DNA from: Amoeboaphelidium occidentale
Lineage: Eukaryota > Aphelidiomycota > Aphelidea
Length of the DNA stretch: 55,825 nt
Assembly: GCA_023515795.1 (NCBI GenBank)
Contig: JALGPX010000032.1
Span: 32,467-88,291 of the forward strand
Reading direction: 5' to 3'
Both the position numbers and the translations under genes were made by a program. Of this stretch, positions 28,669-38,639 are shown piece after piece (positions within the stretch are counted from its first letter, which is position 1; each line of letters starts with the position of its first letter). The notes below the pieces were generated by a model. That model was not told where the DNA came from, did not search any database, and worked only from the letters and a program-made list of their open reading frames with translations.

Positions 28669-28680
28669 TAGCAAAACGAA

Positions 28681-29250
28681 ATGGATTACACCTCTCCTAA
28701 CCGGTATATACCTCCAATTAATTACGGCATGATCGAAGACGACTTGTACCGCTCAGGCCTTCCGAACGAACTGAACTTTCCGTTCTTGGAGAAATTGGGA
28801 CTTCGAACAGTTGTATATTTGGCACCAGAGGAACCTCACCAGAAATTGTAACGTTTATGAACAGCGTCGCTAATCTTCAGCCTGAATTTCGTAGACGACC
28901 AGGAAATAAATTTGGAACAATTGGGCTCTGTGACTAATTCGAGCGCTTGGGATCCTGTGAGCGAAGAAGTTGTTCTAGAAGCTCTGGAATTTATTCTGAA
29001 CCCAAACAATTATCCTTTAATGGTAATGTGTAACTTAGGGCGTCACAGAACAGGGACAATCGTTGGTTGCTTACGGAAACTTCAGAGGTGGAGTTTAACT
29101 TCGATCTTTGAGGAGTATCGCCGTTTCACCGGAAGCAAAGTTCGCGTGCTTAATGAACAGTTTATTGAATTATTCGACACAGATTTGGTCAGAATACCGC
29201 CTAATCGGCCGTCTTGGCTTCAAAATAATTCTATTCCATTCAGCCCATAA
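28681..29250 (+). CDS. Siw14/Oca1-type atypical dual-specificity phosphatase (inositol pyrophosphate phosphatase)
   Basis: A 178-residue protein in two exons with a 33-nt intron at 28848..28880. The spliced junction gives HQKFLNFVDDQEINL. The active site CNLGRHRTG is a CX5R P-loop (Siw14/Oca1 type C-x-K/R-G-x-x-R-T-G). VGCLRKLQRWSLTSIFEEYR and LNEQFIELFD are the family signature. In yeast Siw14 removes the 5-beta phosphate of inositol pyrophosphates and Oca1 acts in oxidant arrest; the two cannot be separated from one sequence. The N-terminal PINYGMIEDDLYRSGLP segment fits as well. Confidence 0.92.
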
Positions 29251-29259
29251 TAGATTCCG

Positions 29260-30200
29260 CTAATTCGACCAGACAATCACTTTTCCATCAGAAGAACCTG
29301 AAACAAGCCTTTGATCACCGTCTTTAGGAGAATAATCAAGAGTTGTAACAGCTCGAGTGTGCTTCTTAACCCTCTGAATTATTGTACCTTCGACTAAATC
29401 CCAATAGAAAATATTTCCATCCTCAGAACCGCTAATGACTACGGAGTCTGTGTTATCGAATACGCTCTCGATCTTGTAGCGATCATTCTTGTGTCCAGAG
29501 AAACTAAAGAATTACTGCGCAAAGAACGATGCTCTTACTGATTTAACAGACCGCCCTCTTCCTTGTCAAGCAACCTGATCACACCGTCCTTACAGCTTGC
29601 CAGCAAACAGTTATAATCTGAAGAAACACGCAATGAAGTCACCGCCTCGTATAAATTATCTTGTCGAAGTTTTCCTGTTCTAAAATCGTATGCTCTAACA
29701 ATGCCATCGATCGAAGAAACTATAAGCTCGCTTTCGAGCATAATTAAACTTGATACTGTGTCTTTACAGTCTTCCAGCGTAGAGATAGCCTTCCTTCCAT
29801 CACCTCTAATATCCCAGAATCTGACTTTGGTGTCGTGACTACCGCTTACGACAACTTGTCCATCAGAGCTCATTGCAACTGCTGTGATCTTTTCGTAGTG
29901 GCCACTGAAACGGCGCAGATTCTTTCCTGTAGATATGTCCCATAAACGCACTTCCCTGTCTTCTGCACCAGAGACGAAAGTATCATTCTGGTTCGATATG
30001 CTCAGACATAAGACTTCCCTTCCGGAACCAGAAAACCCAGCGATTCTAGTTCCTCGCTTCGCATTGTACAATTTAATGACTTTATCGTAGCCAGCTGTCA
30101 TAAAATATTCTCCTGTTTTATTAAACCTGACGCAATTAACGGGTCCTACAGTTCCGGTTTGGTCAGTGATTGTATGCAGAGCGCGAGTCAAGCAAGTCAT
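29260..30200 (-). CDS. WDR83: WD40 protein WDR83 (MORG1) homologue
   Basis: A 301-residue seven-bladed beta propeller in two exons with a 35-nt intron at 29504..29538. Blade signatures: PVNCVRFNKTGEYFMTAGYDKVIKLYNA, EVRLWDIS, KVRFWDIRG, and in exon 2 SGHKNDRYKIESVF, SGSEDGNIFYWDLVEG and the final SGSSDGKVIVWSN. The order with 'GHKN..YK' before 'SEDG..F.WDLVEG' matches WDR83, a spliceosome (C complex) and MAPK scaffold protein. Length is close to human (315). Its stop is 9 bp from the convergent phosphatase stop. First-listed motif is split here as PVNCVRFNKTG and AGYDKVIKLYNA for reading. Confidence 0.88.
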
Positions 30201-30219
30201 TCTTGATGGAAAAGAAATC

Positions 30220-32361
30220 TTATCCAGACTTCACAACTACTTGCTTGCTTGTGCCCGACAATAAATTTGCCGTTAATTCTGTTCCTAAGATCCTTTCTAG
30301 AGCGAGCGCATCGTACTTTGTATAGTACAGAGGACATCTTACACCATAAAACAGCGAACTAACACTGTTTTCTTCAATAGAGTCAGCCATCATATTTATC
30401 ATGTCAGAGTAACAAGTCGCAAGTACAGGTGGCGCATAGAATACCAAATGCTTAATACCGCGAAGTTTGTGTCTCTTGTAAAAATAATATCTCTCTGTGA
30501 CGACAAGGATCTTAGTTTTACCGTGAAAGAAGTCACTTCTTGTTCTTGATATTTCTCCATTAGGTGTGTATTCATTTAAATAACCAAAAGATGCATCGAA
30601 GCTTTCCTCTTCAAGCTCTTTCAAATGTTTGCGCACTTTGATAAAGTCAAAGTATGAAGGCACAACAACACAAATATGAGCCGCTGATGCAGCTGCTTTC
30701 GTTAAGGACGGCAACACATTGTCTCTGAAATATGCTAGCCTTGTCTCTGAAACTTTTTCATAAGAAGTGCAATCCATTCTTTCAAATATTAACTCCATAT
30801 TCTCTCTAACCAAAGAAATTGTACCAGTAGGATACTTTGGCTTGAATTTAGTCTTTCCAAAGACATTCACACAATTCCTGTTCCATAGAGCATTAATCTC
30901 TGGTGTCAAAAGGCCAGATATTAAAACTGTCTGTCTTAACGATTTTGCTTGGCCTTCCAAGTACCAGTGCTTAACTCTTGAGAAATCGCAGTCATGAAAC
31001 TCCTTTGGCTGACAATTCAACAAAGCAAACAGACTCATTAGATGATCCCAGTTCTGCATTAGGATAGTATCCGCATGATCGACAATAACAACTTCAATTG
31101 AAGACAAGAAATCTGCATCTTTTCTTTCTGTTTCATCGCCTGCAATTAATTTTAGACCAAGTGGACTAGCAACAATTATATCACTGGAGTAGAATTTGGA
31201 GTATAAGCGAACGGCTTTTCTGGACATTTTTATACCGATCCTGAAGCAGTCATCAATGTTTCCTTCGAAAGTCTTCTTGTAACTCTTCGGCTTTCGAGGA
31301 TCCATAACATCTTGATCTTGTGGAAGCGAGAATTCATCCTTGAATCTCTTTTTGTTTTCACACTGTTCTGCACCTGATATCTTTATCAAAGCTTCAATAA
31401 ACTTAAAAGCATGATGTTTAAAAGGGAAAACAACAAGAACTTTCGGCCTGGTAAAGCCTTGATCTCTGTACTCAATTGCCTCTTCAGCATCACCATTTTC
31501 TTGAGTTTTTCTCAACTTCTCGTTATTCTTCAAAACTTTGTCTCTTGTTTTAAACACGTGGTTTAGTGTGTGTAAGGCCATCAGTTTGCGTAGCTCATCA
31601 TCTGTCTTCCATGTTCTGTTCGCAAACAATAAGTCTTTGTAATTCAAAAGGGGCAAGGAAAGTTGCTTTTGGAAAGCAGTGAATACATTATCCCCCTCTG
31701 TAGTATTAACAGATTTGAAAGGTTCAATGAGTCTTTGCTTCAAAAGCGAGACTGTGTTCTTGACAACATGATCTCCAAACCCCGGAACTGTTTGGACTGT
31801 TTGTGTTTCCGAGACGCTTGAAGATTCCCAACCTTCCTGCTCAAACTTTGATATGCGCCCTTTGAGTTCCTTCTCATCAATAGAATAATGCACAGCAAAT
31901 GGATCAGCCTTAGCACCATCAGTTGCCTCTTCATCGCTTGAGTAAGACTGCTCATCTTCGGTACCAGAATGCTCTTCAACTTCTTCTACCCCAAAATCTT
32001 CTTCTTCATCTTCCTGTTCGTTTTCTAGTGCTTTGCTTTCTTCTGGAATTCCATGTTCCTCGCGCACAGACTTCATAAGAACATCAAACGCAGAGACTTC
32101 TTCATCTTCGAATTCTGACTCTACCGCTGAACCTTCAATATCTTCCATTTCCTCATGCTCACTCATACTTTGGTCCAGCTGATCAATTTCATCTTCATTC
32201 AATATGCGCTGCTCATTGATCTCGTCTTCCTGTTGTAATTCAGGCAGATGCCCGTATTCTTCAATATACTCGCGCTGATTACGCGACAAATTCGTGCCTT
32301 TGTTCTTCTTGTGCTTCTGTTTCGATGATATTGTTCTCTTTGAGTATTGCTTTCTAGCCAT
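30220..32361 (-). CDS. UTP25: UTP25, small-subunit processome protein
   Basis: Nucleolar helicase-like factor for 18S rRNA processing (animal homologue DEF/DIEXF). It is 713 residues from the ATG at 32361 (MARKQYSKRT). The N-terminal 170 residues are highly acidic with SDEE runs. The body has GFTRPKVLVVFPFKHHAFKF, IIVASPLGLKLI, VIVDHADTILMQNWDHL (the degenerate DEAD position of UTP25) and HLVFYAPP near the end, which is the UTP25 order. Walker A is not recognisable, as in family members. It forms a divergent pair with the helicase gene MAK5, 49 bp between start codons; both serve ribosome biogenesis. Confidence 0.93.
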   Translation of the reverse strand: MARKQYSKRTISSKQKHKKNKGTNLSRNQREYIEEYGHLPELQQEDEINEQRILNEDEIDQLDQSMSEHEEMEDIEGSAVESEFEDEEVSAFDVLMKSVREEHGIPEESKALENEQEDEEEDFGVEEVEEHSGTEDEQSYSSDEEATDGAKADPFAVHYSIDEKELKGRISKFEQEGWESSSVSETQTVQTVPGFGDHVVKNTVSLLKQRLIEPFKSVNTTEGDNVFTAFQKQLSLPLLNYKDLLFANRTWKTDDELRKLMALHTLNHVFKTRDKVLKNNEKLRKTQENGDAEEAIEYRDQGFTRPKVLVVFPFKHHAFKFIEALIKISGAEQCENKKRFKDEFSLPQDQDVMDPRKPKSYKKTFEGNIDDCFRIGIKMSRKAVRLYSKFYSSDIIVASPLGLKLIAGDETERKDADFLSSIEVVIVDHADTILMQNWDHLMSLFALLNCQPKEFHDCDFSRVKHWYLEGQAKSLRQTVLISGLLTPEINALWNRNCVNVFGKTKFKPKYPTGTISLVRENMELIFERMDCTSYEKVSETRLAYFRDNVLPSLTKAAASAAHICVVVPSYFDFIKVRKHLKELEEESFDASFGYLNEYTPNGEISRTRSDFFHGKTKILVVTERYYFYKRHKLRGIKHLVFYAPPVLATCYSDMINMMADSIEENSVSSLFYGVRCPLYYTKYDALALERILGTELTANLLSGTSKQVVVKSG

Positions 32362-32410
32362 TTTCAAGTTTTGAAGAAATCAAAGATCAAAAGCAAAATC
32401 TCTGGCCCAA

Positions 32411-34255
32411 ATGAAAAGAAAGTGGAATAAGATCAAGCTAAATGAAGGTGCAGCGAATGCCACGGAGCCTCAGGCTGTTGATGATCACGGAAATTTGCTT
32501 AATGCAGAAGATCTGAATGAACTAGAGTGGAAACAGGCTGATATTTTCGACGGCAATCGCGAGTTTATGCCCATCGTTGAGGAATTAGATGGCTATGGCG
32601 TCGTTTACGAAGTAAGTAAAGGCGGGAAGATGGTTAAGTTCCAAAAGCTTCTTAGTGGAAAAGCTGGAAAAGCCGCTGTAAAGAACAAACCGAAAGAACA
32701 GAAAGCACCAAAGAAAAGCCCAAAGCCCGTGGAAGCTGAAGACAAGAATGACTTGCCTTCAATTGATCTTCTACAGAATGATATGTCAGAATGGAATACA
32801 TTCGAATTAGACGCGCGTATCATCAAAGCTTTAGATGATATGGGTTTTACTAAACCAACAAAGATTCAAGAAGAAGTCCTTCCTGTCGCTGTTGTCCAGG
32901 GCAAAGATGTTGTCGGTGTCTCAGAGACAGGATCTGGTAAAAGTTTGGCATTTTGTCTGCCAATATTGTCGCACTTTCTAAAACATGATGATGAAGATTA
33001 CGACTATTTGCCTGCATTGATACTTACTCCAACTCGTGAGCTTGCATCTCAAATACAGAAGCATTTGTCTAATGTTACAAAGTATACAAATATTCGTTCC
33101 ATATCGATCTTTGGTGGCATGTCTCCGGAGAAACAAGAGAGAATGTTAAACAAGAAACCACATATAATTATTGCAACACCTGGTAGATTTATGCAATGGA
33201 TATCTGAGGGGTGTCATGAGTATTTGAGTGATATGACACAGTTGCAGTTTTTGGTCATTGATGAAGCTGATCGAATGGTTGAGAGAGGACATTTCAAAGA
33301 CCTTGAGCACATCTTTGCAAGAATGAGAAAGCATGAAGTTGTGAAAGAGTGGAATGAAGATGATTTGGGCCTCGCTTCTACAACTACGACTTCCGTATCT
33401 AAGCCTTCAAAAAATTTCAAGAGACAGACCATGGTGTTTTCTGCAACTATCAAGACAGACCAAGGCGAACTGAAGCAGCTCATGGACTCAGTACCTTTTG
33501 CAAGAGACTCTTTTGAAGTCATTGATTTGACAACAAAGAAAATACTTGCCGCAAAGTTGATCGAATACAAAGTTGATTGTTTACAAACCGACAAGGATGG
33601 TTATCTGCTTTACTTGATCAAAAACACTGAAGGGAGAAAACTGATTTTTGCTAATAGTATTGATTGCGTCAGACGTTTGTTGGATATGCTTAGGCTCTTG
33701 AAGGTTCCAGTTTTGGGGCTTCATGCTCAAATGCAGCAAAAATCTCGTTTGGAACACCTGGAAAAGTTTGCGGCAAGAGATGACGGAGTTTTGGTTGCGA
33801 GTGATGTCGCTGCAAGAGGCTTAGATATTCCTAATGTAGATCTTGTTATACATTATCAGCTTCCAAAGACGAAGGATTTGTATGTTCATAGAAGTGGTAG
33901 AACAGCTCGTGCTCAAAAGGATGGCCTCGCTGTGATGTTTTGTGCCCCAGAAGAAAGGAAGACTTTTCATAAGTTGCTGAAAGAGCTCAAGAAAGACAAT
34001 GTCCCTTCGTATCCTGTTACACTGAAGGAGGTAGAGCATTTCAAGAAGGTTACGCATTTGTCGTCTAAAATCTCAAAGTTGGAGTATCAACACAGAAAGA
34101 CAAGGAAGGATCAAAATTGGATGAAGAAAATAGCAGACGAAATGGATTTAATAATTGACGATGAGCTTGTTGAAGATGAAGATCATGGAACATACGTAAA
34201 GAGACAGAATGAATTGAATCGATTAAAAGCAGACCTGAACGCAATGCTCGCATAA
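32411..34255 (+). CDS. MAK5: DEAD-box RNA helicase MAK5/DDX24
   Basis: Nucleolar helicase for 60S subunit assembly; 614 residues, no intron. The N-terminus KRKWNKIKL is family typical. Q motif region FTKPTKIQEEVLP, motif I SETGSGKS, Ia PTRELASQ, GG, motif Ib TPGRF, motif II VIDEADRM, motif III SAT, motif IV region LIFANSID, motif V ARGLDIP and motif VI HRSGRTARA are all present. The Ser in SETGSGKS is where most DEAD proteins have Ala. The LAVMFCAPEE and C-terminal Lys-rich tail fit MAK5/DDX24 rather than other DEAD proteins. Its stop is 40 bp from the convergent TAF10 gene. Confidence 0.94.
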   Translation: MKRKWNKIKLNEGAANATEPQAVDDHGNLLNAEDLNELEWKQADIFDGNREFMPIVEELDGYGVVYEVSKGGKMVKFQKLLSGKAGKAAVKNKPKEQKAPKKSPKPVEAEDKNDLPSIDLLQNDMSEWNTFELDARIIKALDDMGFTKPTKIQEEVLPVAVVQGKDVVGVSETGSGKSLAFCLPILSHFLKHDDEDYDYLPALILTPTRELASQIQKHLSNVTKYTNIRSISIFGGMSPEKQERMLNKKPHIIIATPGRFMQWISEGCHEYLSDMTQLQFLVIDEADRMVERGHFKDLEHIFARMRKHEVVKEWNEDDLGLASTTTTSVSKPSKNFKRQTMVFSATIKTDQGELKQLMDSVPFARDSFEVIDLTTKKILAAKLIEYKVDCLQTDKDGYLLYLIKNTEGRKLIFANSIDCVRRLLDMLRLLKVPVLGLHAQMQQKSRLEHLEKFAARDDGVLVASDVAARGLDIPNVDLVIHYQLPKTKDLYVHRSGRTARAQKDGLAVMFCAPEERKTFHKLLKELKKDNVPSYPVTLKEVEHFKKVTHLSSKISKLEYQHRKTRKDQNWMKKIADEMDLIIDDELVEDEDHGTYVKRQNELNRLKADLNAMLA

Positions 34256-34295
34256 TAGATACAGATTTATGAATTACTTGGATCATATGATAAGG

Positions 34296-34877
34296 TTACG
34301 TGTAAAAGTCAGGCTTCCTGGAGTTGACACCGTATTCAGCCAAAGCTGCGCTCAAGTCATCCATAGCCAAAACAGTCTTCTTGGAATTCGCAGCCTTCTT
34401 ATCGCGCGAACTCATAGACTGTTGCCGCAACTTAGAATACTGATAAGCATCCTGCGCAACATCTGAAACGAACTTCTGTGCAACTAATCCAATTAAACGT
34501 TTGCTACACCGTCAGATTTCAAAACAACGCAAAGGTACATTCTGTCATCAGGACAATCAAATCCAGCCTTCATCAAGTAGTGGTCCAAAGCTGCCTCAGG
34601 AATCTTCATTTTAATAATGACTTAAAAGAGTATTTACCATTGGTTTGTAATTATCCATCTGATCTAGGAATTCAATCAAGCTCTTGTCTTGAGTATGCTC
34701 CTGCTCTTCGTGCTTTTTCGATACTGAAGACTGCGCAGGCGGCATCTGCTCGTGCTGCTCTTCTTCTTCCGTTGCTTCCTCCATTAAATCCTCCAGCATA
34801 TCATCGTCATCTGGAATTTCTATCGTCGATTTGCTCGCAGTCGCAATCTTTCTAGTTGATCGGCGTCTTCCAGACAT
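34296..34877 (-). CDS. TAF10: TFIID/SAGA subunit TAF10
   Basis: A histone-fold subunit of TFIID and SAGA. It is 170 residues in three exons (34638..34877, 34539..34603, 34296..34503), with introns at 34604..34637 (34 nt) and 34504..34538 (35 nt). The acidic N-terminal part (DDDDMLEDLMEE) is followed by the TAF10 start LIEFLDQMDNYKPM, then exon 2 IPEAALDHYLMKAGFDCPDD, then KRLIGLVAQKFVSDVAQDA and the family-ending AEYGVNSRKPDFYT. Length is near yeast Taf10 (206). The reading frame closes only when both short introns are removed. Confidence 0.94.
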
Positions 34878-35116
34878 TTGAGAAAATGAATAGGAAAACG
34901 TTTCAACATGAAATTTACTGGAAATTTATAACATGCTCTAATGCTGCTTGTTTGAACTCTCTTGATAAAGATATCACGTCCTTACGGATGGGAAACTATA
35001 AATATCATGTTCAAAGACCATCTTATTTTAATATCGAAATCTCGTATACTCAACCGTAAGACTTTCTCTGCTGTGTACGATTCTGACCTCTTAGATAGCA
35101 TCGTCATCATCATATC

Positions 35117-37400
35117 ATGCCATCAGCACAGCCTCTCAAGAAGGGTCACATCAGACCTGAAACCGCACATGAATTAGAAATTCAAAAAAGTGCATCTTCT
35201 CACGCTTCGTCTAAGAGCCAGAAGGGTGATATTCAGAAATTGATTGTATCTGCTGCAGGTCATTTGGTCAAGGAAGGTTACAGTGCGGTCAAATCAGTGG
35301 CGAAGGCCGCTGGTCTGGCAAAGAAGATAGACTACGAAGACGAAGACCACATGGATGTAGATGGTAGCTCAAGCCAAATGAGACCTCCAGTCAACATAAT
35401 CTTCAGAGCAGAAGATCCAAGGGTGATTGGAACATTTGAAAACTGTATGCTTGATGATCCTTATCCAAAGTTCCAAGAATACACAGTTACCGCTCGTACT
35501 TCAGAGACCTCAATGGAAGTTGATATACCGGCTGCTATGGTACCTGAGCTTCAAGGCTCATTTGGATGTTGCACAGGTATCATGACCTCTAGAAGAACAT
35601 CGGAAGTGTGTCAAACAGAGATCGTATCAGCAAATCTGTTACCATCTGGCAATCCACATCCTTTGCTTATTCCCGAAATATTGCAGATAGTTTTCGGGTT
35701 TCTCGTCAGCCCTTTGAACACAGGTTCAGATCCTTCGAAACCTTTGGACTTTGTCAAAGTTGACTCTTTGAAGTACGCTCTGTCAAAGCCTAAACTTCAC
35801 AGCTGCATTTTGGTCAATAAGATGTGGAACGCTTGTGCCATGAAACTCTTATGGAAACACGTAAAAGTGGGATCAGAAGCTGGCTGTAAAAAGATTAAAT
35901 CGACTTTGACATCACAATTACGTGTGAGTAGCGATGCTTCGTCAAAGTCTATTTGCTCTGCTTTCCCTGGAGCTAGCTGCGAATTTCATCAAGTAAGTTT
36001 AGATCAATTTGAGTTTAATTCGCAGAACATCAAATTCACGGGCTCAAGTGTAAACGGATGGCATTATGGTTCTTTAATTAGGGCTTTTGCATTGATTCAG
36101 CCGCATGGACCAAACGCTAAAGGTTTCGAAAAATGGAACGTTGATGAGGTTGTGGTCGCATTGGCTTTATCTTGTCCTAAATTGGAGGATCTGAATCTAA
36201 ACAACTGCAATCAAGTCACTGATTCCAGTTTAATAATTCTAGCAAAACATTGCAAGCATTTGAAAAGGATAAATTTAAATCGATGTGATTTAGTCACCGA
36301 TTATTCATTGATGGAATTAGCAAAGAATTGCAAGAATTTGGAAATCGTTAATTTCAACAGACCGCTCTCTGATGCGAGAATGACGTTGAGCGATGCCTCG
36401 ATTGCCTCTGTAGTGCGCGACAGACCAAATATTACAGAACTAAGACTAAGATGTTGCGATGCAGTTTCTGATTCCACCATAGGTATTTTGGCAACAACAG
36501 CCAACATGAAACTTCAAGCATTGGATCTTAGGTAAATTCATACTCATCTATTTCTCACATTTTAGCTGGTGTGCAAGAATTACTGACAGAGCAATAATTG
36601 CCGTTGCAAATAACTGTCCAAATCTCATTTCTTTGGCGTTAAATGGCTGCAAGAGACTTACTGATGCTTCACTCGATGCACTCTTGCGGAACTGTCATTC
36701 TATTGCTTCACTTTCATTCTCGCATTTACCATTCATAACAGATAATGCTGTCATCAGAATGTCAGCAACACTGAAGAATCTGTCAATATTGTCCCTGAAC
36801 GGCTGCTCCAGTATTAGGGATCCTAGCTTAATTGCATTGGCAAAAGCATGTCCTAATATTGTCTGTCTTTCATTAGTTCAGCTGACAATAACTGATCAAG
36901 CTTTACTTAGCATTACAGAACACTGCAAGAAACTCAGCTCTTTATCCATCTCAGGCTGTAAACAAATTACAGATGTCGGAGCAAAATCAATAGTTCGCCT
37001 GAAAGCACTACAGTCGCTTTACCTCAACGAGGCGCAGATAACAGACTTATCAGTGGAATGTATCTCTGAAGTATGTATTGCAATAAGAGCTTTGTCTCTT
37101 AATGAATGCATCCATCTCACTGATCGGTCTTTTGTTGCAATCGCACAAAACCTTAGAAGACTACAATCTCTTTCTATGAATTCTTGTGGTGCAACTGCAG
37201 TAGGTGTACAAGAAATAGCTCTTAAATGTGAGGACTTACGAGAACTAAGTGTAAAGAATTGCAAGGGTGTCTATTTCAAAGGTGAAATGGCAAAGAGGCG
37301 CATATGTGGCACAGGAGTATTCCACTTAACAGCAATAGGCGAAGAGGTGTTTTTATATCTACTCCAGAAGCGTTTATCTTTGATTTACAGCGATTCGTAA
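35117..37400 (+). CDS. F-box / leucine-rich-repeat protein, GRR1-like substrate receptor of SCF
   Basis: A 749-residue protein in two exons with a 34-nt intron at 36532..36565. A weak F-box lies at about residues 180-250 (LLIPEILQIVFGFL then CILVNKMWNACAMKLLWKHV). From about 340 to 740 run cysteine-containing LRRs (CPKLEDLNLNNCNQVTDSSL, CKHLKRINLNRCDLVTDYSL and about ten more), the CC-type repeats of yeast Grr1 and animal FBXL2/20. Typical Grr1 substrates are G1 cyclins and glucose-signalling proteins; substrates here are unknown. The last repeats (GVYFKGEM..) lose regularity. The N-terminal 100 residues are basic/Ser-rich. Overlap of a splice site with an LRR shows the exon junction is inside a repeat. 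Confidence 0.87.
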
Positions 37401-37491
37401 TAAAGTCAGCGTTTCGTGAAACTGCGACATGTGATCAATCTACTACCCGCGCTGCTATAAAAGGCAATGAAAGTGATCAAAGGTTTTCTAG

Positions 37492-38541
37492 ATGATGACC
37501 AAATTATCAGCGTTACCTTTACTTGCTTACGGTGTCTCTTGCCAGATTTGCAAAGGTGAAATCGAAATCCAAAATGGCAATGTCGGTTGCACAACATTGT
37601 ATGGAAAGCTCAAAGTTACAAACTCTGCTTCTCCAAGCATTCAAGTAAAACAAATTGAGGAGATCAAGACACCTTTGGCTGCACAAAAATCAGAAAAGTC
37701 TAGCAAAGAGGTTGATTTGGAACAAGTAGCCCTTGAAATATCACACAACCTTGAAGCACAAACAATCTCTGTCAAAGATCTCGGGAAACTGGAGGGAGAT
37801 ATGTACGTTTTTGATAATACTGCACTTGTCACATTGGATTTCCCGGAGTTGAAAGAAATCAATGGAAGGATACTTCTGACAGCGAACAAAGTCAAAGCCA
37901 AAAATCCTGCTGATACAAACAATACTTCCAGGACAGGGCCCAGTTTACAGCTACCGAAGCTGCAAAAGGCTACAGGAAACATTTCATTGTATGATATTAC
38001 TAGTCTTGATATGAGCTCTCTGACAGAGCTGAATGGTGATTTGCGAGTACAAGGTACAATGCTGTCCAACATCACTTTGCCTTCCCTACAGGAGATGAAG
38101 TCTACAGGAACATTCTCCATTCAAAACAATACTGGGCTAACTTCTCTTTCTTTTGCGAATTTGACTGAGATGAGTGGCAGTTTGATAGTGATCAAGAATC
38201 AGAGATTGAATTGTTTCCAGGGCGACGACATATCAATGCTGCAAAAAGTTCATGGAAATATCTGGCTGTCATGCATTCCAAAAGATCCACAATCTCCGCT
38301 TGATGGTTTCAAGGCTTTGAAGTTTGTTAGGGGCAGCATGAAACTGGAAATTACAGGTGTAACAGAAGCTAATTGTGCAAAGCTCAAGGAGAAGTTCAAA
38401 GATTCAAAAATTGTGGAAGGAAAGTTTCAATGTGCTTCAGAAGGAATATTTCAGAGCTCGGGCTTAATGCACAGCATCTCTTTGTGGAAAATTTTGGCAT
38501 CAGTAGCTTTTACTTCGATTGTTCAGTCTTCACTACAATAA
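37492..38541 (+). CDS. GPI-anchored Ecm33/Sps2-like cell-wall protein
   Basis: A 349-residue protein with a signal peptide (about residues 1-17, ending near GVSC). The body carries receptor L-domain-like repeats as in Ecm33/Sps2/Pst1: LEGDMYVFDNTALVTLDFPE, LTELNGDLRVQGT, FSIQNNTGLTSLSFANLTEM, each 'weave' of beta strands. Paired cysteines lie at both ends (CQICKGE; NCFQ; LSCIPKD; ANCAKL; FQCASEG). The hydrophobic C-terminus (WKILASVAFTSIVQSSL) after a Ser-rich stretch looks like a GPI-attachment signal. In yeast these proteins support cell-wall integrity. A possible alternative start is the second Met. It lies 98 bp from the convergent DCP2 gene. Confidence 0.85.
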   Translation: MMTKLSALPLLAYGVSCQICKGEIEIQNGNVGCTTLYGKLKVTNSASPSIQVKQIEEIKTPLAAQKSEKSSKEVDLEQVALEISHNLEAQTISVKDLGKLEGDMYVFDNTALVTLDFPELKEINGRILLTANKVKAKNPADTNNTSRTGPSLQLPKLQKATGNISLYDITSLDMSSLTELNGDLRVQGTMLSNITLPSLQEMKSTGTFSIQNNTGLTSLSFANLTEMSGSLIVIKNQRLNCFQGDDISMLQKVHGNIWLSCIPKDPQSPLDGFKALKFVRGSMKLEITGVTEANCAKLKEKFKDSKIVEGKFQCASEGIFQSSGLMHSISLWKILASVAFTSIVQSSLQ

Positions 38542-38639
38542 AGCAATATTGATTTGAAATAATTCTATTAGAAAAACCGAGTTAACGATGAAAAAACTAA
38601 CAAAACTAACATCAAACCAAAGTTATGTCCAGCCATTGA

